From Microbacteriaceae bacterium (GTDB lineage Bacteria; Actinomycetota; Actinomycetes; Actinomycetales; Microbacteriaceae), in NCBI GenBank assembly GCA_004297935.1, contig SCRE01000008.1, positions 186,001-250,000 on the forward strand: 64,000 bases of DNA. Reading direction: 5' to 3'. Positions within the stretch are counted from its first letter, which is position 1. Each line of letters begins with the position of its first letter. Position numbers and translations under genes: made by a program. Positions 17,643 to 26,353 of this stretch are shown piece by piece. Below the pieces are notes generated by a model. That model made no database searches. It was not told the DNA's origin and saw only the letters and a program-made list of their open reading frames with translations.

Positions 17643-18182
17643 TCAGGCGTTCACGCGGCTCTGACGGCGTACGACTATGCGCACGGTGATGAAGGCAGCA
17701 CCCAGCAAGAGGAGGCCGGCCGCGATCCAGATAGCGAGGATTGAAATGGTGGAACCGGTGTCGGCCAGCCCGTTGCCCGACGCGGCTCCTGAACTGCTGC
17801 CGCTGGCGGACTGCACGGTGAAGGTGGCCGTTGCGGTGTTGCCCGATGTTGCACCCGTTGCGGTCACGGTGTAGGTGCCGCTAGCAGACGAAGGCAGCGT
17901 GATCGGCACGCCTAGCGCACCGTTCGAGGATGCCGTCCTGTCCGCGGAAACCACCGCGGCCTTGAAGACTCCGATCGTCACGGTGCCGGCACCATCGACG
18001 GTCACGTGCACAGTCTCACTGGGCGTGAATGTTCCAGCGCCGAAACTGGCGGTGACGGTGCCACCCGCTGTTGCGCTGCCGCTGACGGTGCCGGACGGAA
18101 CGTAAGCCGCATTCGCAGCGAGCGGTGCCACGAAGATTCCTGCAACGATGAGCAGGAAAGCGGCGAAGAATTTTTTAACCAT
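17643..18182 (-). CDS. Small secreted protein with LAxTG cell-wall sorting signal
   Basis: The 179-residue protein has a signal peptide (MVKKFFAAFLLIVAGIFVAP, cleavage likely after NAA ~25), a Ser/Thr/Gly/Ala-rich beta-like domain (~27-120) with VTVDGAGTVTIGV and TYTVTATGATSGNTATATFT, a linker SASGSSSGAASGNG, and a C-terminal sorting signal: LADTGS, a hydrophobic helix and RIVVRRQSR. LAxTG is the motif used by class E sortases of high-GC actinobacteria, so covalent wall attachment is predicted. No sortase gene is visible in the window. It lies within the polysaccharide locus. Confidence 0.82.
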   Translation of the reverse strand: MVKKFFAAFLLIVAGIFVAPLAANAAYVPSGTVSGSATAGGTVTASFGAGTFTPSETVHVTVDGAGTVTIGVFKAAVVSADRTASSNGALGVPITLPSSASGTYTVTATGATSGNTATATFTVQSASGSSSGAASGNGLADTGSTISILAIWIAAGLLLLGAAFITVRIVVRRQSRVNA

Positions 18183-18272
18183 TGCGAATAGCCCCCAAAA
18201 GCTATAACCATGTCCTCGCCGTTGTGAATATCGCCAGCGAGCTTGCCCAGCAGCGTTAGAACGCCCCGTCGC

Positions 18273-20126
18273 CTACTTTAGAGCAGATTCACAGTGAAAA
18301 TCCAGTCGATGTGTTTCCGTTGGGTTAACTCCCGGCGTAATCTGCGCGAGCAAATCACCCGAGAATGCCGAACTTCCCAGGAACTGGAGTTGCATCGTCT
18401 CGCTTTGACCTGGCGCTAATTCGATCTGGAATTGGCTGAGCTGACGCCCGTCGCTGTCGGCCGGGACGAGCGGCATCCGCTCCCCTCCGCTCCGAGCACC
18501 GAGGAAAATCGCGCCGGGTGGCGCATAGACCGCAACATTCGTGCGCACCTTTCCCACTTGAACGTGGAACGCACCCCCGCCGGTGACGTACGCGGGGAGC
18601 ATCGTCGCGGCATCCGCCGGAGCAGCACTTTTCAGCGTGACCTCGACCGCATAGGTGGGCCTGCGGTCAGCTCGGCAGGTTGCCTGGCCCAGCCCGACCG
18701 ACGCGTGCAGGTAGTAGTCCATCTTGGCTCCCGTCGCGTCGTTCAGGTAGATGCCGAACCGCTGCTCAGCGTTCGAACTCGCCGGCAGCGTGCCGGCGAG
18801 CGTGGTCTGCTCCAGAGATTTCTGCTCAGGCTGATGCGCGCTCCAGATGTATACCCTGTGCTCCGCTCCCGCTCTGGCCAGCGCCCGGATCATCGTCTTC
18901 GGATCGAACTTGCCATCTGCCACCGCACCGAACACCTTCTCAGCTGCTGAGGCGAAGAACTCATCCTGCTGTGCGGGATCGGTATAACGAGCGTACACAT
19001 CGCTGAGCACCAGCTTCACGGCGTTGCCGGCCGAGAGTGTGTCACCGGTGGCCAGTACGACCGGCCCTGTCGCCTTGAGCAAATAGCTCAGCGCCACCGG
19101 GTCGATCGAGATGACCCCGTCAACCTGCGTGCCGAACTGGCGTTTCCACATCTCTTGGACCAATTCGGCGGACACCGGAAACTGCGGCGTCAGGTTGACG
19201 TCCTGGACGTACTCGCCGGTGATGTCGCCATAGAGACCCCTCGTCGCCGGGGACAGCGGCAACACCGGCTCTGCATAGTGCGGAAAATCCAGCGATGACG
19301 CCTGCTGCTCCATTTTGATCGTGCCGTTGTCGACATGCAGCAATGCGAGTGCGCCGGGGATGCCGCCGGTCGAGCGTAGCTCGGCGTTGTTCTGGAACAT
19401 CACCACATAGTTGCGCGGCCCACCTCTGCCGAGCATCGCGGGCAGCAAATCGATGGCGCGATGCGCGGCTTCCGTCACCTGGCCGGCGCTCTCGAGGGCT
19501 CCGGTGAGCCGTTGGACCGCGCTGTCGACCATGCTGAGCGTGTGCTTCGTGTCGATCTTCTGCACCTGCGCGAGCCCGGCCTGCAGATTGGCGTTTGCCT
19601 TCGCCACCGTCGGTGCCGCTGCGATCAACGGCTTCAGGGGCAGTGCTCCGTTCACCGGCTTGAAGCTGGACAGGTTGAACGAATCAGCCAGCCTGGCGAG
19701 GGGCACGATCGACTTGTCTGTGACCGCCGAGACGACGCCCGATGCTTGTCGCACCGCCACGAGACTCGGCCCTACCAGCGGCAGAATCTCAGCCGCCCGC
19801 CATATGACGTCGCTGGTAAGGTCCCGGGCCGCATGCACCTTCGTGGCGAGCCGCTGGCTGGTCGTTCGAGCAGCCGTGACATTTCCATCGGCGACCTGCG
19901 TCTTGATTTGCGACACCAGGCCGACGGATGCCTCCAGGTCGGCCTTCGCTACCAGCCCGCGCACTCCTATCCACACGACGCACCCGATCAGCAGCACGAC
20001 GACACCTGTGACGCTCCAGCCGATGATCGCTCGCGCGGAGGTTCGCTTGCGAACGCGCGGGCGCAAGGCTTGAGAGTCGGACACGCCTTTCATCTTGTCA
20101 GACGCGACAACGCACGCCGGGCTCAT
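18273..20126 (-). CDS. DUF4012-domain membrane protein
   Basis: About 617 residues: a short basic N terminus (PRVRKRTSARAIIG), one transmembrane helix (VTGVVVLLIGCVVWIGV), a helical segment, then the DUF4012 core with NYVVMFQNNAELRSTGGIPG, GEYVQDVNLTPQFPVSAELV and VDGVISIDPVALSYLLKATG. DUF4012 proteins are common in actinobacterial and Gram-positive polysaccharide clusters and are distantly related to LytR-type proteins; their activity is undefined. ATG 20126 is preferred because GGGGGG lies just upstream; GTG 20162 and ATG 20093 are alternatives. Confidence 0.88.
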   Translation of the reverse strand: MSPACVVASDKMKGVSDSQALRPRVRKRTSARAIIGWSVTGVVVLLIGCVVWIGVRGLVAKADLEASVGLVSQIKTQVADGNVTAARTTSQRLATKVHAARDLTSDVIWRAAEILPLVGPSLVAVRQASGVVSAVTDKSIVPLARLADSFNLSSFKPVNGALPLKPLIAAAPTVAKANANLQAGLAQVQKIDTKHTLSMVDSAVQRLTGALESAGQVTEAAHRAIDLLPAMLGRGGPRNYVVMFQNNAELRSTGGIPGALALLHVDNGTIKMEQQASSLDFPHYAEPVLPLSPATRGLYGDITGEYVQDVNLTPQFPVSAELVQEMWKRQFGTQVDGVISIDPVALSYLLKATGPVVLATGDTLSAGNAVKLVLSDVYARYTDPAQQDEFFASAAEKVFGAVADGKFDPKTMIRALARAGAEHRVYIWSAHQPEQKSLEQTTLAGTLPASSNAEQRFGIYLNDATGAKMDYYLHASVGLGQATCRADRRPTYAVEVTLKSAAPADAATMLPAYVTGGGAFHVQVGKVRTNVAVYAPPGAIFLGARSGGERMPLVPADSDGRQLSQFQIELAPGQSETMQLQFLGSSAFSGDLLAQITPGVNPTETHRLDFHCESALK

Positions 20127-20252
20127 CACACCCCCCGATCGGGTGGCGGCTAGCTGGTGCACCGGACGACACGATCTCTCACGCTTCGGCAGCGCTGCCG
20201 CAACCGTCGCTCCACGCGATCGACGGTTGTCGTTCCAGTAAGCTCACAAGCT

Positions 20253-20708
20253 GTGACATCTCGCCCGCACCGCATCGCCCGCTGGGCTCTGCTGGCATGC
20301 TTGGTGGTGGTCCTGATCATTACATTCTGGCCGACGCCGGTCGATCGGCCGTTCTATTCGCAACTGGTGCAGGTACTGAGCGACTTGCATCGCGCCGGTA
20401 TGCCCGCGTGGGTCAACTACGGGTTCGTCGAGTTCGCGTCCAACGTGATCATGTTCGTACCGTTTGGTGCGCTGATCGCGCTGTATTCTCTGCCATCACT
20501 GTGGTGGGCATCCGGCGTGCTCGGCCTCGCTCTTTCGCTCAGCATCGAACTGTGCCAATACCTGTTTCTGCCGGAGAGACTCGCCTCCGCCGGCGATCTC
20601 GCGGCGAACACAGCCGGCGCACTGATCGGTGGCGGAATTGTCGCACTGATTCAGGCGCGTGCAGATGCTCGCGCCTCACGCACCCGACGTGCGGCGGCCG
20701 GCGACTAG
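20253..20708 (+). CDS. VanZ-family membrane protein
   Basis: The 151-residue protein has four or five helices and the VanZ signatures EFASNVIMFVPFGALIAL (~68) and LSLSIELCQYLFLPERLASAGDLAANTAGALIG (Glu, Gln, Asp-x4-N pattern). VanZ proteins include the teicoplanin-resistance accessory protein, but most members in polysaccharide loci have unknown roles. GTG 20253 is the likely start; upstream codons extend in frame but lack family similarity. It is divergent from the DUF4012 gene. Confidence 0.85.
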   Translation: MTSRPHRIARWALLACLVVVLIITFWPTPVDRPFYSQLVQVLSDLHRAGMPAWVNYGFVEFASNVIMFVPFGALIALYSLPSLWWASGVLGLALSLSIELCQYLFLPERLASAGDLAANTAGALIGGGIVALIQARADARASRTRRAAAGD

Positions 20709-20788
20709 ATGCAACGTCTGCCACGGCGCTCGATCAGCGCCGTGCGCTCAGAGACGTCATCCAACACAGTGGGTGCAGCTACCCTCGC

Positions 20789-21013
20789 TCAGTGCAACTG
20801 CACCAGCGAGATCTGTTTGGTGTGGAGGTGCCACCGAGCTTCGATCATGGAATATCCGGCAGCGCGAAGCCGATTGACCTCGACGGCGGTCAGCAGTGGC
20901 TTTGCGGGCATGTCGACCCAGCCCGCACCGGCGGTGTACCCGCGGATGACACGCGGTTTTGCGGATGGCGCACCGAAGCGCACGAGTACTTCAGGGTGGA
21001 TGCGTTCTGCCAC
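20789..21013 (-). CDS. 74-residue conserved-looking hypothetical protein
   Basis: GTG 21013 is preceded by AAGGAG six or seven nt upstream, strong evidence for translation. The product (AERIHPEVLVRFGAPSAKPR ... LTAVEVNRLRAAGYSMIEAR) is soluble with no cysteine and no membrane helix; the segment LLTAVEVNRLRAAGYSMIEA looks like a helix-turn-helix-sized pair of helices, but I cannot assign it to a DNA-binding family. It lies between the VanZ gene and the polysaccharide arm on the opposite strand. Function unknown. Confidence 0.65.
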   Translation of the reverse strand: MAERIHPEVLVRFGAPSAKPRVIRGYTAGAGWVDMPAKPLLTAVEVNRLRAAGYSMIEARWHLHTKQISLVQLH

Positions 21014-21406
21014 GACGCTCCTTCTGCGAATCGGACAATCGGGGAGTCGCCTCTCGTAGCGGCCACGTCACCAGTATGAGCGAGCGCGCTGGCTCGCCAA
21101 GGTGACTCACCGCGTGAAACTCCGTCACTCGCTGCGGTTGCCGAGCCTGCTCACAGGAGCTTTTCATAAACGACCGAATGCGCGATTGTTGTGGGGGATA
21201 TCATTCGACTTGACCCACGTCACCTGAGAACTGCGGAATCAACGGTCACACATATTCCTTTGGGGGGATGTTCGAAGCAATGCTCGTGTCTGTAAGGAAG
21301 CGCGCTCAGGGCACCGAGCACGTTCGGATGAGCGCGGCGTGACAGTGACTGGTGACAAAGGCCGACGGTCAGCCCGCGTTTCCGATCGATCGGAATCGGG
21401 GATGTC
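21014..21406. promoter_or_regulatory. 393-nt non-coding region ahead of the plus-strand polysaccharide arm
   Basis: No gene-like ORF with a ribosome site is apparent. It should hold the promoter of the first glycosyltransferase and that of the 74-residue gene. An inverted repeat GCGAGC/GCTCGC lies near 21080-21100 and a G-run TTTGGGGGGATG near 21261. The ribosome site of the glycosyltransferase, GGGGAT, is at its right end. No consensus promoter can be named with confidence. Confidence 0.4.
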
Positions 21407-22429
21407 ATGAAAATCCTGCACGTGACTGAATGTGTTGGCGGAGGAGTCTGCCGGGCAATCGATGCGGTGGTGGCGGGGAGCCCCCAACACGAACACATGC
21501 TGCTCAGCGTCGACCCGGCCTCTCAGGTTGACGGAGGACGTGCATTCAGCCAAGTCTGGCGGTTCCCGCATGGCCACTTGGCTAGGCTCCGATTTCTCAA
21601 TCGTGTGGCGAGCGAACTGCGACCCGAGGTTGTGCACGCGCATTCGAGCTGGGCCGGGCTCTATTCTCGTGTGGTAGGACTCCCCTGTTCCACGATTTAC
21701 GAGCCACATGCGTACGCGTTCGAGTCCGCCTCGAAACTCAAACGAGGTTTGTTCTATCTTGCGGAACGCATTCTGGCCACCCGAGCTGATGCAGTTGTCG
21801 CGCTCTCTCCTCGAGAGGCCGGCCTGGCCCGAAAGCTGAATCCCCGCGCAAAAATCGTCCTGGTGCCAAATGTGGCGACGATCGAACCCCCACCGGGCCC
21901 GGCAGTCAGTCGACTTCGAACGGTTGTGATGGTCGGTCGGCTGACTCCCCAGAAAGACCCTGGCTATTTCTCAAAATTGAGCCGACTCGTTCATGAGCGC
22001 GACGATTCGATCGCCTTCCGGTGGATCGGCGGAGGAGACCCTTCCTTGACCACCGGGCTCGAAGGAGCCGACGTGACCGTTACGGGCTGGTTAGACGACG
22101 ACCAACTTCGCCAGGAGCTGTCAACGGCAGGTCTCTACGTGCACACCGCGCTCTACGAGGGGTTCCCGCTCAGTGTTCTCGACGCTGCTTCCTGTGGCGT
22201 TCCCATAATCGCGCGAGCGATTCCCGCCTTCGATGGGTCGGCCGTCCACCAAATCGGCACCTTGGAAGCTCTGGCTGACGCTATCGTGACTTTTTTTCAC
22301 GACCAGGGCCTTCATGACCGTCTGCGAGCCAATAATCAAGCGCTTTTGGCGGCGATGAGTCCGAAAGCTCACAATGCCGCGCTTGACCTGCTCTACTCGT
22401 CGTTTGAGAGCAAGCGTCCACATGCCTAG
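21407..22429 (+). CDS. Glycosyltransferase, GT4 family (polysaccharide locus)
   Basis: The 340-residue protein has the GT-B two-domain plan: N-terminal acceptor domain MKILHVTECVGGG with RPEVVHAHSSWAGLYSR (~80), and C-terminal nucleotide-sugar domain with VVMVGRLTPQKDP (~180) and the donor-binding ALYEGFPLSVLDAASCGVPII (E-x7-D variant of the usual E-x7-E, ~245). It should add a sugar to the lipid-linked repeat unit at the inner membrane face. It opens the plus-strand arm of the locus; the polymerase gene follows after 138 nt. Confidence 0.88.
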   Translation: MKILHVTECVGGGVCRAIDAVVAGSPQHEHMLLSVDPASQVDGGRAFSQVWRFPHGHLARLRFLNRVASELRPEVVHAHSSWAGLYSRVVGLPCSTIYEPHAYAFESASKLKRGLFYLAERILATRADAVVALSPREAGLARKLNPRAKIVLVPNVATIEPPPGPAVSRLRTVVMVGRLTPQKDPGYFSKLSRLVHERDDSIAFRWIGGGDPSLTTGLEGADVTVTGWLDDDQLRQELSTAGLYVHTALYEGFPLSVLDAASCGVPIIARAIPAFDGSAVHQIGTLEALADAIVTFFHDQGLHDRLRANNQALLAAMSPKAHNAALDLLYSSFESKRPHA

Positions 22430-22567
22430 TCGGCCATCTCTCTGTGCGAAAACACTCGGCACGGCGCAACCCCTAACGCCTGGGCCGACTGGCGTTCGCG
22501 CTTCATGTGCCGCGACGGGCGCGGCCGAGTCACGGTTCATGACCGTGCATGTGAAAGGGACCATTCG

Positions 22568-24004
22568 GTGACTGTCCTTGGCATCGTTTTCGTCGTTGCG
22601 TATGTCGGAGCCCTGTTCGGTGGTCGCCGCTGGGTTCTGGGGGTTCTCGCCTGTTCGATGCCGTTCAATGACTCCATCGTGGTATCCGTCGGGCAAGCGA
22701 CTCTGACCCCCTTCTATCTGGGGCTCATCCTGTACACAGTGCTGGCGTACACGGCTTGGAATTCCAAGGCCGCATCGCTCGATCGCGAACGTGGAGGATG
22801 GCTGCTCCGGGGCTTGTTCGCTTATGCCTTAGTGGTGACACTGATCGCACCGGCGTTGTTCGCTGGTATGGGTGTTGTGGCAGCATCCATTGGCCTGGAC
22901 CAGCAAGCCTCCTCCCTCACCCCCCTGGGCTACACGTCGTCCAACGTGGCGCAGATGGTCTATCTCTTCCTGAACGTCGTTTTCGTTCTGCGCAACCAGC
23001 GGGACGATGCGTTCAACTCAAAATATGTCACCCTGGGATTGGCGGTGGGGATTCTCGTCGCGTTTTCGTCGTTCACTGGTGGATCCTGGCTTCACACGCT
23101 GTTCGACAATTCACCCAGGAACTTCTACATGACGGACGCCGTTCGTCTGCGAGGGCAGTTCAGCGAGCCGAGCCACCTCGGTGTCTTCGCTCTGGTGGCC
23201 ACAGTGTACTTTTCAGCGATGGTCTCGCGAAGCAGAAGCGTGCGGTCCTTCGTTGGGTACCTTGTGTTGACCGGCATGGGTGTCGCACTGCTGGTGGCTT
23301 CGGCTTCGGGCACCGCGGTGGTTGGCCTCCTCGTGGCTCTCGTCACCATCGTTCTCATCGCCATCGCCCGCGTCGGCCTTCGGCGACCTGACAGGAGTTT
23401 GCGGTTCAGGATTCCTGTGCCGATCTTCCTAGGAATGGTCGCTGGATTCGTCGGCCTGTGCCTTGCTTTGCCCGGGATAGTCACAAGTGTTGCCCAGATC
23501 ATTGCCGGCAAGGCCGGCACCTTGTCTCTCTCGACGCGGACCATCGTCGACCAACATTCGCTGGACATACTTGTGCACACCGACTTGATGGGCGCCGGCA
23601 ATGGAAGCAATAGAAGCTCCTCGCTCCTTGTCATGCTCCTCAGCCAGATCGGCCTGGTTGGAACGTTGTTGTTCATTGCCGTAATAGTCGTTGCCGTTAT
23701 CGCCGGTTTGTCGGTCGCGTCCCGAGTGCCTGTCGCCCTGGCACTCGTGGCCTTCGTGTCGGCCGCCTTCGTTTCCTTTGCAGACTTCGCCTCCCCTATC
23801 CTTTGGACTCTTCTGGCCTGCGCACTGGCTGCCAGACCGAATCTGCTCGGTGCGAGGCCGAATCTGCTCGGCGGGCTGTCTGGCTCGTTGCGGTCTCCAC
23901 GACCACCCTTGAGCCCGATTGGTCCTGCTTCCTCTCGATCGCCGCAGAAACGAGGAAGCGTCGAAAAGCGCAACCGGGAACCTTTTGACGAGTCAGGTTC
24001 TTAG
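22568..24004 (+). CDS. Wzy-like polysaccharide polymerase / O-antigen ligase-type membrane protein
   Basis: The 478-residue protein has about ten to twelve hydrophobic helices and a large central loop (~120-220) with SFTGGSWLHTLFDNSPRNFY and RLRGQFSEPSHLGVFALVAT, the ExxH-containing type of motif found in O-antigen polymerase/ligase proteins. A second loop has TRTIVDQHSLDILVHTDLMG-like residues before the last helices. It probably joins lipid-linked repeat units outside the membrane. GTG 22568, preceded by GAAAGGGA, is the start. The C-terminal cytoplasmic tail contains a 7-residue duplication (ARPNLLG twice). Confidence 0.82.
   Translation: MTVLGIVFVVAYVGALFGGRRWVLGVLACSMPFNDSIVVSVGQATLTPFYLGLILYTVLAYTAWNSKAASLDRERGGWLLRGLFAYALVVTLIAPALFAGMGVVAASIGLDQQASSLTPLGYTSSNVAQMVYLFLNVVFVLRNQRDDAFNSKYVTLGLAVGILVAFSSFTGGSWLHTLFDNSPRNFYMTDAVRLRGQFSEPSHLGVFALVATVYFSAMVSRSRSVRSFVGYLVLTGMGVALLVASASGTAVVGLLVALVTIVLIAIARVGLRRPDRSLRFRIPVPIFLGMVAGFVGLCLALPGIVTSVAQIIAGKAGTLSLSTRTIVDQHSLDILVHTDLMGAGNGSNRSSSLLVMLLSQIGLVGTLLFIAVIVVAVIAGLSVASRVPVALALVAFVSAAFVSFADFASPILWTLLACALAARPNLLGARPNLLGGLSGSLRSPRPPLSPIGPASSRSPQKRGSVEKRNREPFDESGS
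23831..23872 (+). repeat. In-frame 21-bp tandem duplication in the polymerase gene
   Basis: Two adjacent 21-nt units, differing at a few wobble positions, each encode ARPNLLG near the C terminus of the polymerase. Being in frame, the duplication lengthens the cytoplasmic tail without breaking the gene. Confidence 0.6.
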
Positions 24005-24017
24005 GACGCAGCAACGA

Positions 24018-25220
24018 ATGAGAATCGTGCATCTAACGAACGTTATCGCACCGGACAAGCTCGGTGGGCTGGAGAGATATGTCCGCGAGCTCTGCGCAGA
24101 ACAGGCGCTTCGCGGAAACGATGTCGTCGTCCTGAGCAAAAGGACCTCATCACTGCAGCCTGCCCTCGAACTCGGTGATGATGGCGTTCGAATCCGACGT
24201 CACGACAGCCCTTCCAAATCTCGGGCGGCATTCGCCATCCGCTATCCGATCGAGGTGGTGGCAGGCATGCGCCGCCTTCTGCAAGCCGAGGCTTCACGCG
24301 CTGACCTCCGAGCACGACGGGTGGTGATACATGCTCATTTCCCCGTTCCGGCGCTGGCGCTGGTATTGCTGCGGATCCCGTACATCTATACATTCCATGC
24401 ACCCGTCTATCGTGAGATCGCCGGCGAGAGACAGGATTCCTACAAACTTTCGGCCCTTTTCGAGCATGTTGCCATTCAGGGGATGAAGTTTGTCGAGAGC
24501 CTGGTTCTCCGGCACGCGACGCGTGTCCTGACGCTGAGCAAGTTCACCAGCCACGAAGCTCGATTGTTAGGTGTCGATGATCGCAGGCTCAGTGTGATCG
24601 CCGGAGGACTCGACACGTCGCGATTCGTCGCCGGATCATGCAGCGCCGTTGTCAGCCACCTGGCCAAGCATGGATGTCTGAACGTCTTTACTGCACGACG
24701 TCTCGTGGAACGCACCGGTGTCGAAGAACTCGTCCGTGCTGTCGGGCTGTTGCACGAGGACTTCCCCGATCTCAAACTCCGAATCGCAGGAGCCGGTCCA
24801 AGGGAGGCAGCAATCCGGAATCTGATCTCGGAGCTTGACCTCACCGCCTGCGTCAAGCTCCTTGGCCGGGTCTCGGACGAGCAATTAGTCCAGGAATATC
24901 GTCGGGCCGACCTCACCGTCACTCCCACGCAATATCTCGAAGGTTTCGGTCTCTCTACGGCCGAGTCGCTTGCTGCGGGAACCCCGGCGATGGTGACGCC
25001 GGTCGGAGCAAACCCCGAGCTCGTGGAAGGACTGACCCCTTACCTGGTCACTGACGATGCCTCGGCCGCGGCGATTTCGAAGGGCCTACGGCACTTTCTC
25101 CGCGAGCCGGGCGACCTCTTGGCCGCTCGCCAGAGATTGGCCGCTGGTTTTGCAGACAAATGGGGCTGGGAAGCAGTCGTACCGCAGATCTTTGAGTCCT
25201 ATCGTGCTTTCCGGTCTTAG
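24018..25220 (+). CDS. Glycosyltransferase, GT4 family (polysaccharide locus)
   Basis: This 400-residue GT-B enzyme starts MRIVHLTNVIAPDKLGGLER (glycine-rich acceptor loop), has VVIHAHFPVPALALV (~105) and the C-terminal domain with FTARRLVERTGVEELVRAV (~225) and PTQYLEGFGLSTAESLAAGT (E-x7-E, ~305). ATG 24018 is chosen over upstream in-frame ATGs that lie inside the polymerase gene. The last codons overlap by 4 nt the end of a convergent acyltransferase gene, so the two arms of the locus collide here. Confidence 0.9.
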   Translation: MRIVHLTNVIAPDKLGGLERYVRELCAEQALRGNDVVVLSKRTSSLQPALELGDDGVRIRRHDSPSKSRAAFAIRYPIEVVAGMRRLLQAEASRADLRARRVVIHAHFPVPALALVLLRIPYIYTFHAPVYREIAGERQDSYKLSALFEHVAIQGMKFVESLVLRHATRVLTLSKFTSHEARLLGVDDRRLSVIAGGLDTSRFVAGSCSAVVSHLAKHGCLNVFTARRLVERTGVEELVRAVGLLHEDFPDLKLRIAGAGPREAAIRNLISELDLTACVKLLGRVSDEQLVQEYRRADLTVTPTQYLEGFGLSTAESLAAGTPAMVTPVGANPELVEGLTPYLVTDDASAAAISKGLRHFLREPGDLLAARQRLAAGFADKWGWEAVVPQIFESYRAFRS

Positions 25221-25813
25221 CTGCCGTGAGTTCCCGGTGCCAAATCTCTTTTCCACTTCGCCGGCGATCCGGCGTATAAGGCATTCGGTTCGCAGTCGGC
25301 CACGACGACGCTCCCGGCCGCGATGACACATCCTGGCCCGATAGTCACCCCCGGAAGCACGACAACACGCGCCCCTAACCACGTACCGTCGCCGACGGCG
25401 ATCGGTGCCGACGTGGCCGCTCCAGCCCGACGGTGCGCATCCCCCGGGTCATGGCTGGCCGTCACGAACATGACACGATAGCCGATCGAACAGTCGCTGC
25501 CGATCGTCGTCTCAGCCGCGAGATCGAAGAAACACCCGTAATTGATGAAACTTCTCGCACCGACGGTGAGCCCGCGTACCGCGCCAAGGTAGCAACTCGG
25601 GTTGATAGTTGCGGAACGATCAATGGAGTGGCCAACCATCGACCAGAGACGTGGCCTCACAAGGCGTGGCAGGACTCCGCTGTTCATGAAGGAGTTCACG
25701 ATCGCATCGCGAGCGATCATGCCGATATTCTGGCCGATTCGTGCCGCAAGCGTTGGCCCGGACGAATGACTCCGAGATACCGTTTGCCGGTCTGCTGACC
25801 TTTCTTCTCTCAT
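25217..25813 (-). CDS. Hexapeptide-repeat acyltransferase (WcaF/maltose acetyltransferase type)
   Basis: The 198-residue protein has left-handed beta-helix hexapeptide repeats from ~65 on (IDRSATINPSCYLG, GARSFINYGCFFDL, TIGSDCSIGYRVMFVTASHD, GDGTWLGARVVVLPGVTIG, PGCVIAAGSVVV) and the C-terminal YAGSPAKWKRD. The catalytic His sits in TASHDPGD. These enzymes acetylate sugar hydroxyls with acetyl-CoA, decorating the exopolysaccharide. Its ATG overlaps the stop of the preceding acyltransferase (ATGA). Confidence 0.88.
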   Translation of the reverse strand: MREERSADRQTVSRSHSSGPTLAARIGQNIGMIARDAIVNSFMNSGVLPRLVRPRLWSMVGHSIDRSATINPSCYLGAVRGLTVGARSFINYGCFFDLAAETTIGSDCSIGYRVMFVTASHDPGDAHRRAGAATSAPIAVGDGTWLGARVVVLPGVTIGPGCVIAAGSVVVADCEPNALYAGSPAKWKRDLAPGTHGS

Positions 25814-26352
25814 TCGATCGACCTGATGACGCGTGCGGGTGCCCCTACCGCAATCGAATTGGCCGGGATGTCGCGAGTGACGACCGAATTCGCTCCAACG
25901 ATCGAATTGTCCCCGATGCGGACGTTCGGTAGCACGACGACGTTGACCCCTAAGAACACTCGCTTTCCGATGTGAACAAAGCTCGGCTCATCAGACACAA
26001 CTCTCGCCCGGTTACCGTCTTGAGGGTGCCCGGCTGGATGTGTGGTATCGACTATGGAGCACCGGGCCGCTATCGCAGCATCGTCGTCGATGACGACGAA
26101 ATCACAGGCAACGATATGAACGTCTTGTTCGATAGTGACACCGTTCCCGATTGACAGTCTTCCGGGTTGGTGGCCGCGACGATGGATGACCTCCAATCGT
26201 GCCCCGTCACGAATAAAGCAGTTGTTCCCGATGGAGATGTACTGAGGATGCGTTATTACGAGTGGCCTCCTGATCCAGCTTCTCTTACCAAAGGAGGCGA
26301 AGCGACGGGACATGATCAGTACCGACCAGACCTTCCAGAAGAAGTCGGACAT
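25810..26352 (-). CDS. Hexapeptide-repeat acyltransferase
   Basis: About 180 residues with the beta-helix repeats HPQYISIGNNCFIRDGARLE, LSIGNGVTIEQDVHIVAC, IDDDAAIAARCSIVDTTHPA, VFLGVNVVVLPNVRIGDNS, and the terminal VGAPARVIR. The active His lies in DTTHPAGHP. ATG 26352 is preferred because AGGGGGA precedes it by 7 nt; the upstream glycosyltransferase stop is within 2 nt. Together with the next gene it gives two consecutive O-acetyltransferases, implying two acetylation positions or substrates. Confidence 0.88.
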   Translation of the reverse strand: MSDFFWKVWSVLIMSRRFASFGKRSWIRRPLVITHPQYISIGNNCFIRDGARLEVIHRRGHQPGRLSIGNGVTIEQDVHIVACDFVVIDDDAAIAARCSIVDTTHPAGHPQDGNRARVVSDEPSFVHIGKRVFLGVNVVVLPNVRIGDNSIVGANSVVTRDIPANSIAVGAPARVIRSIE

Positions 26353-26353
26353 G

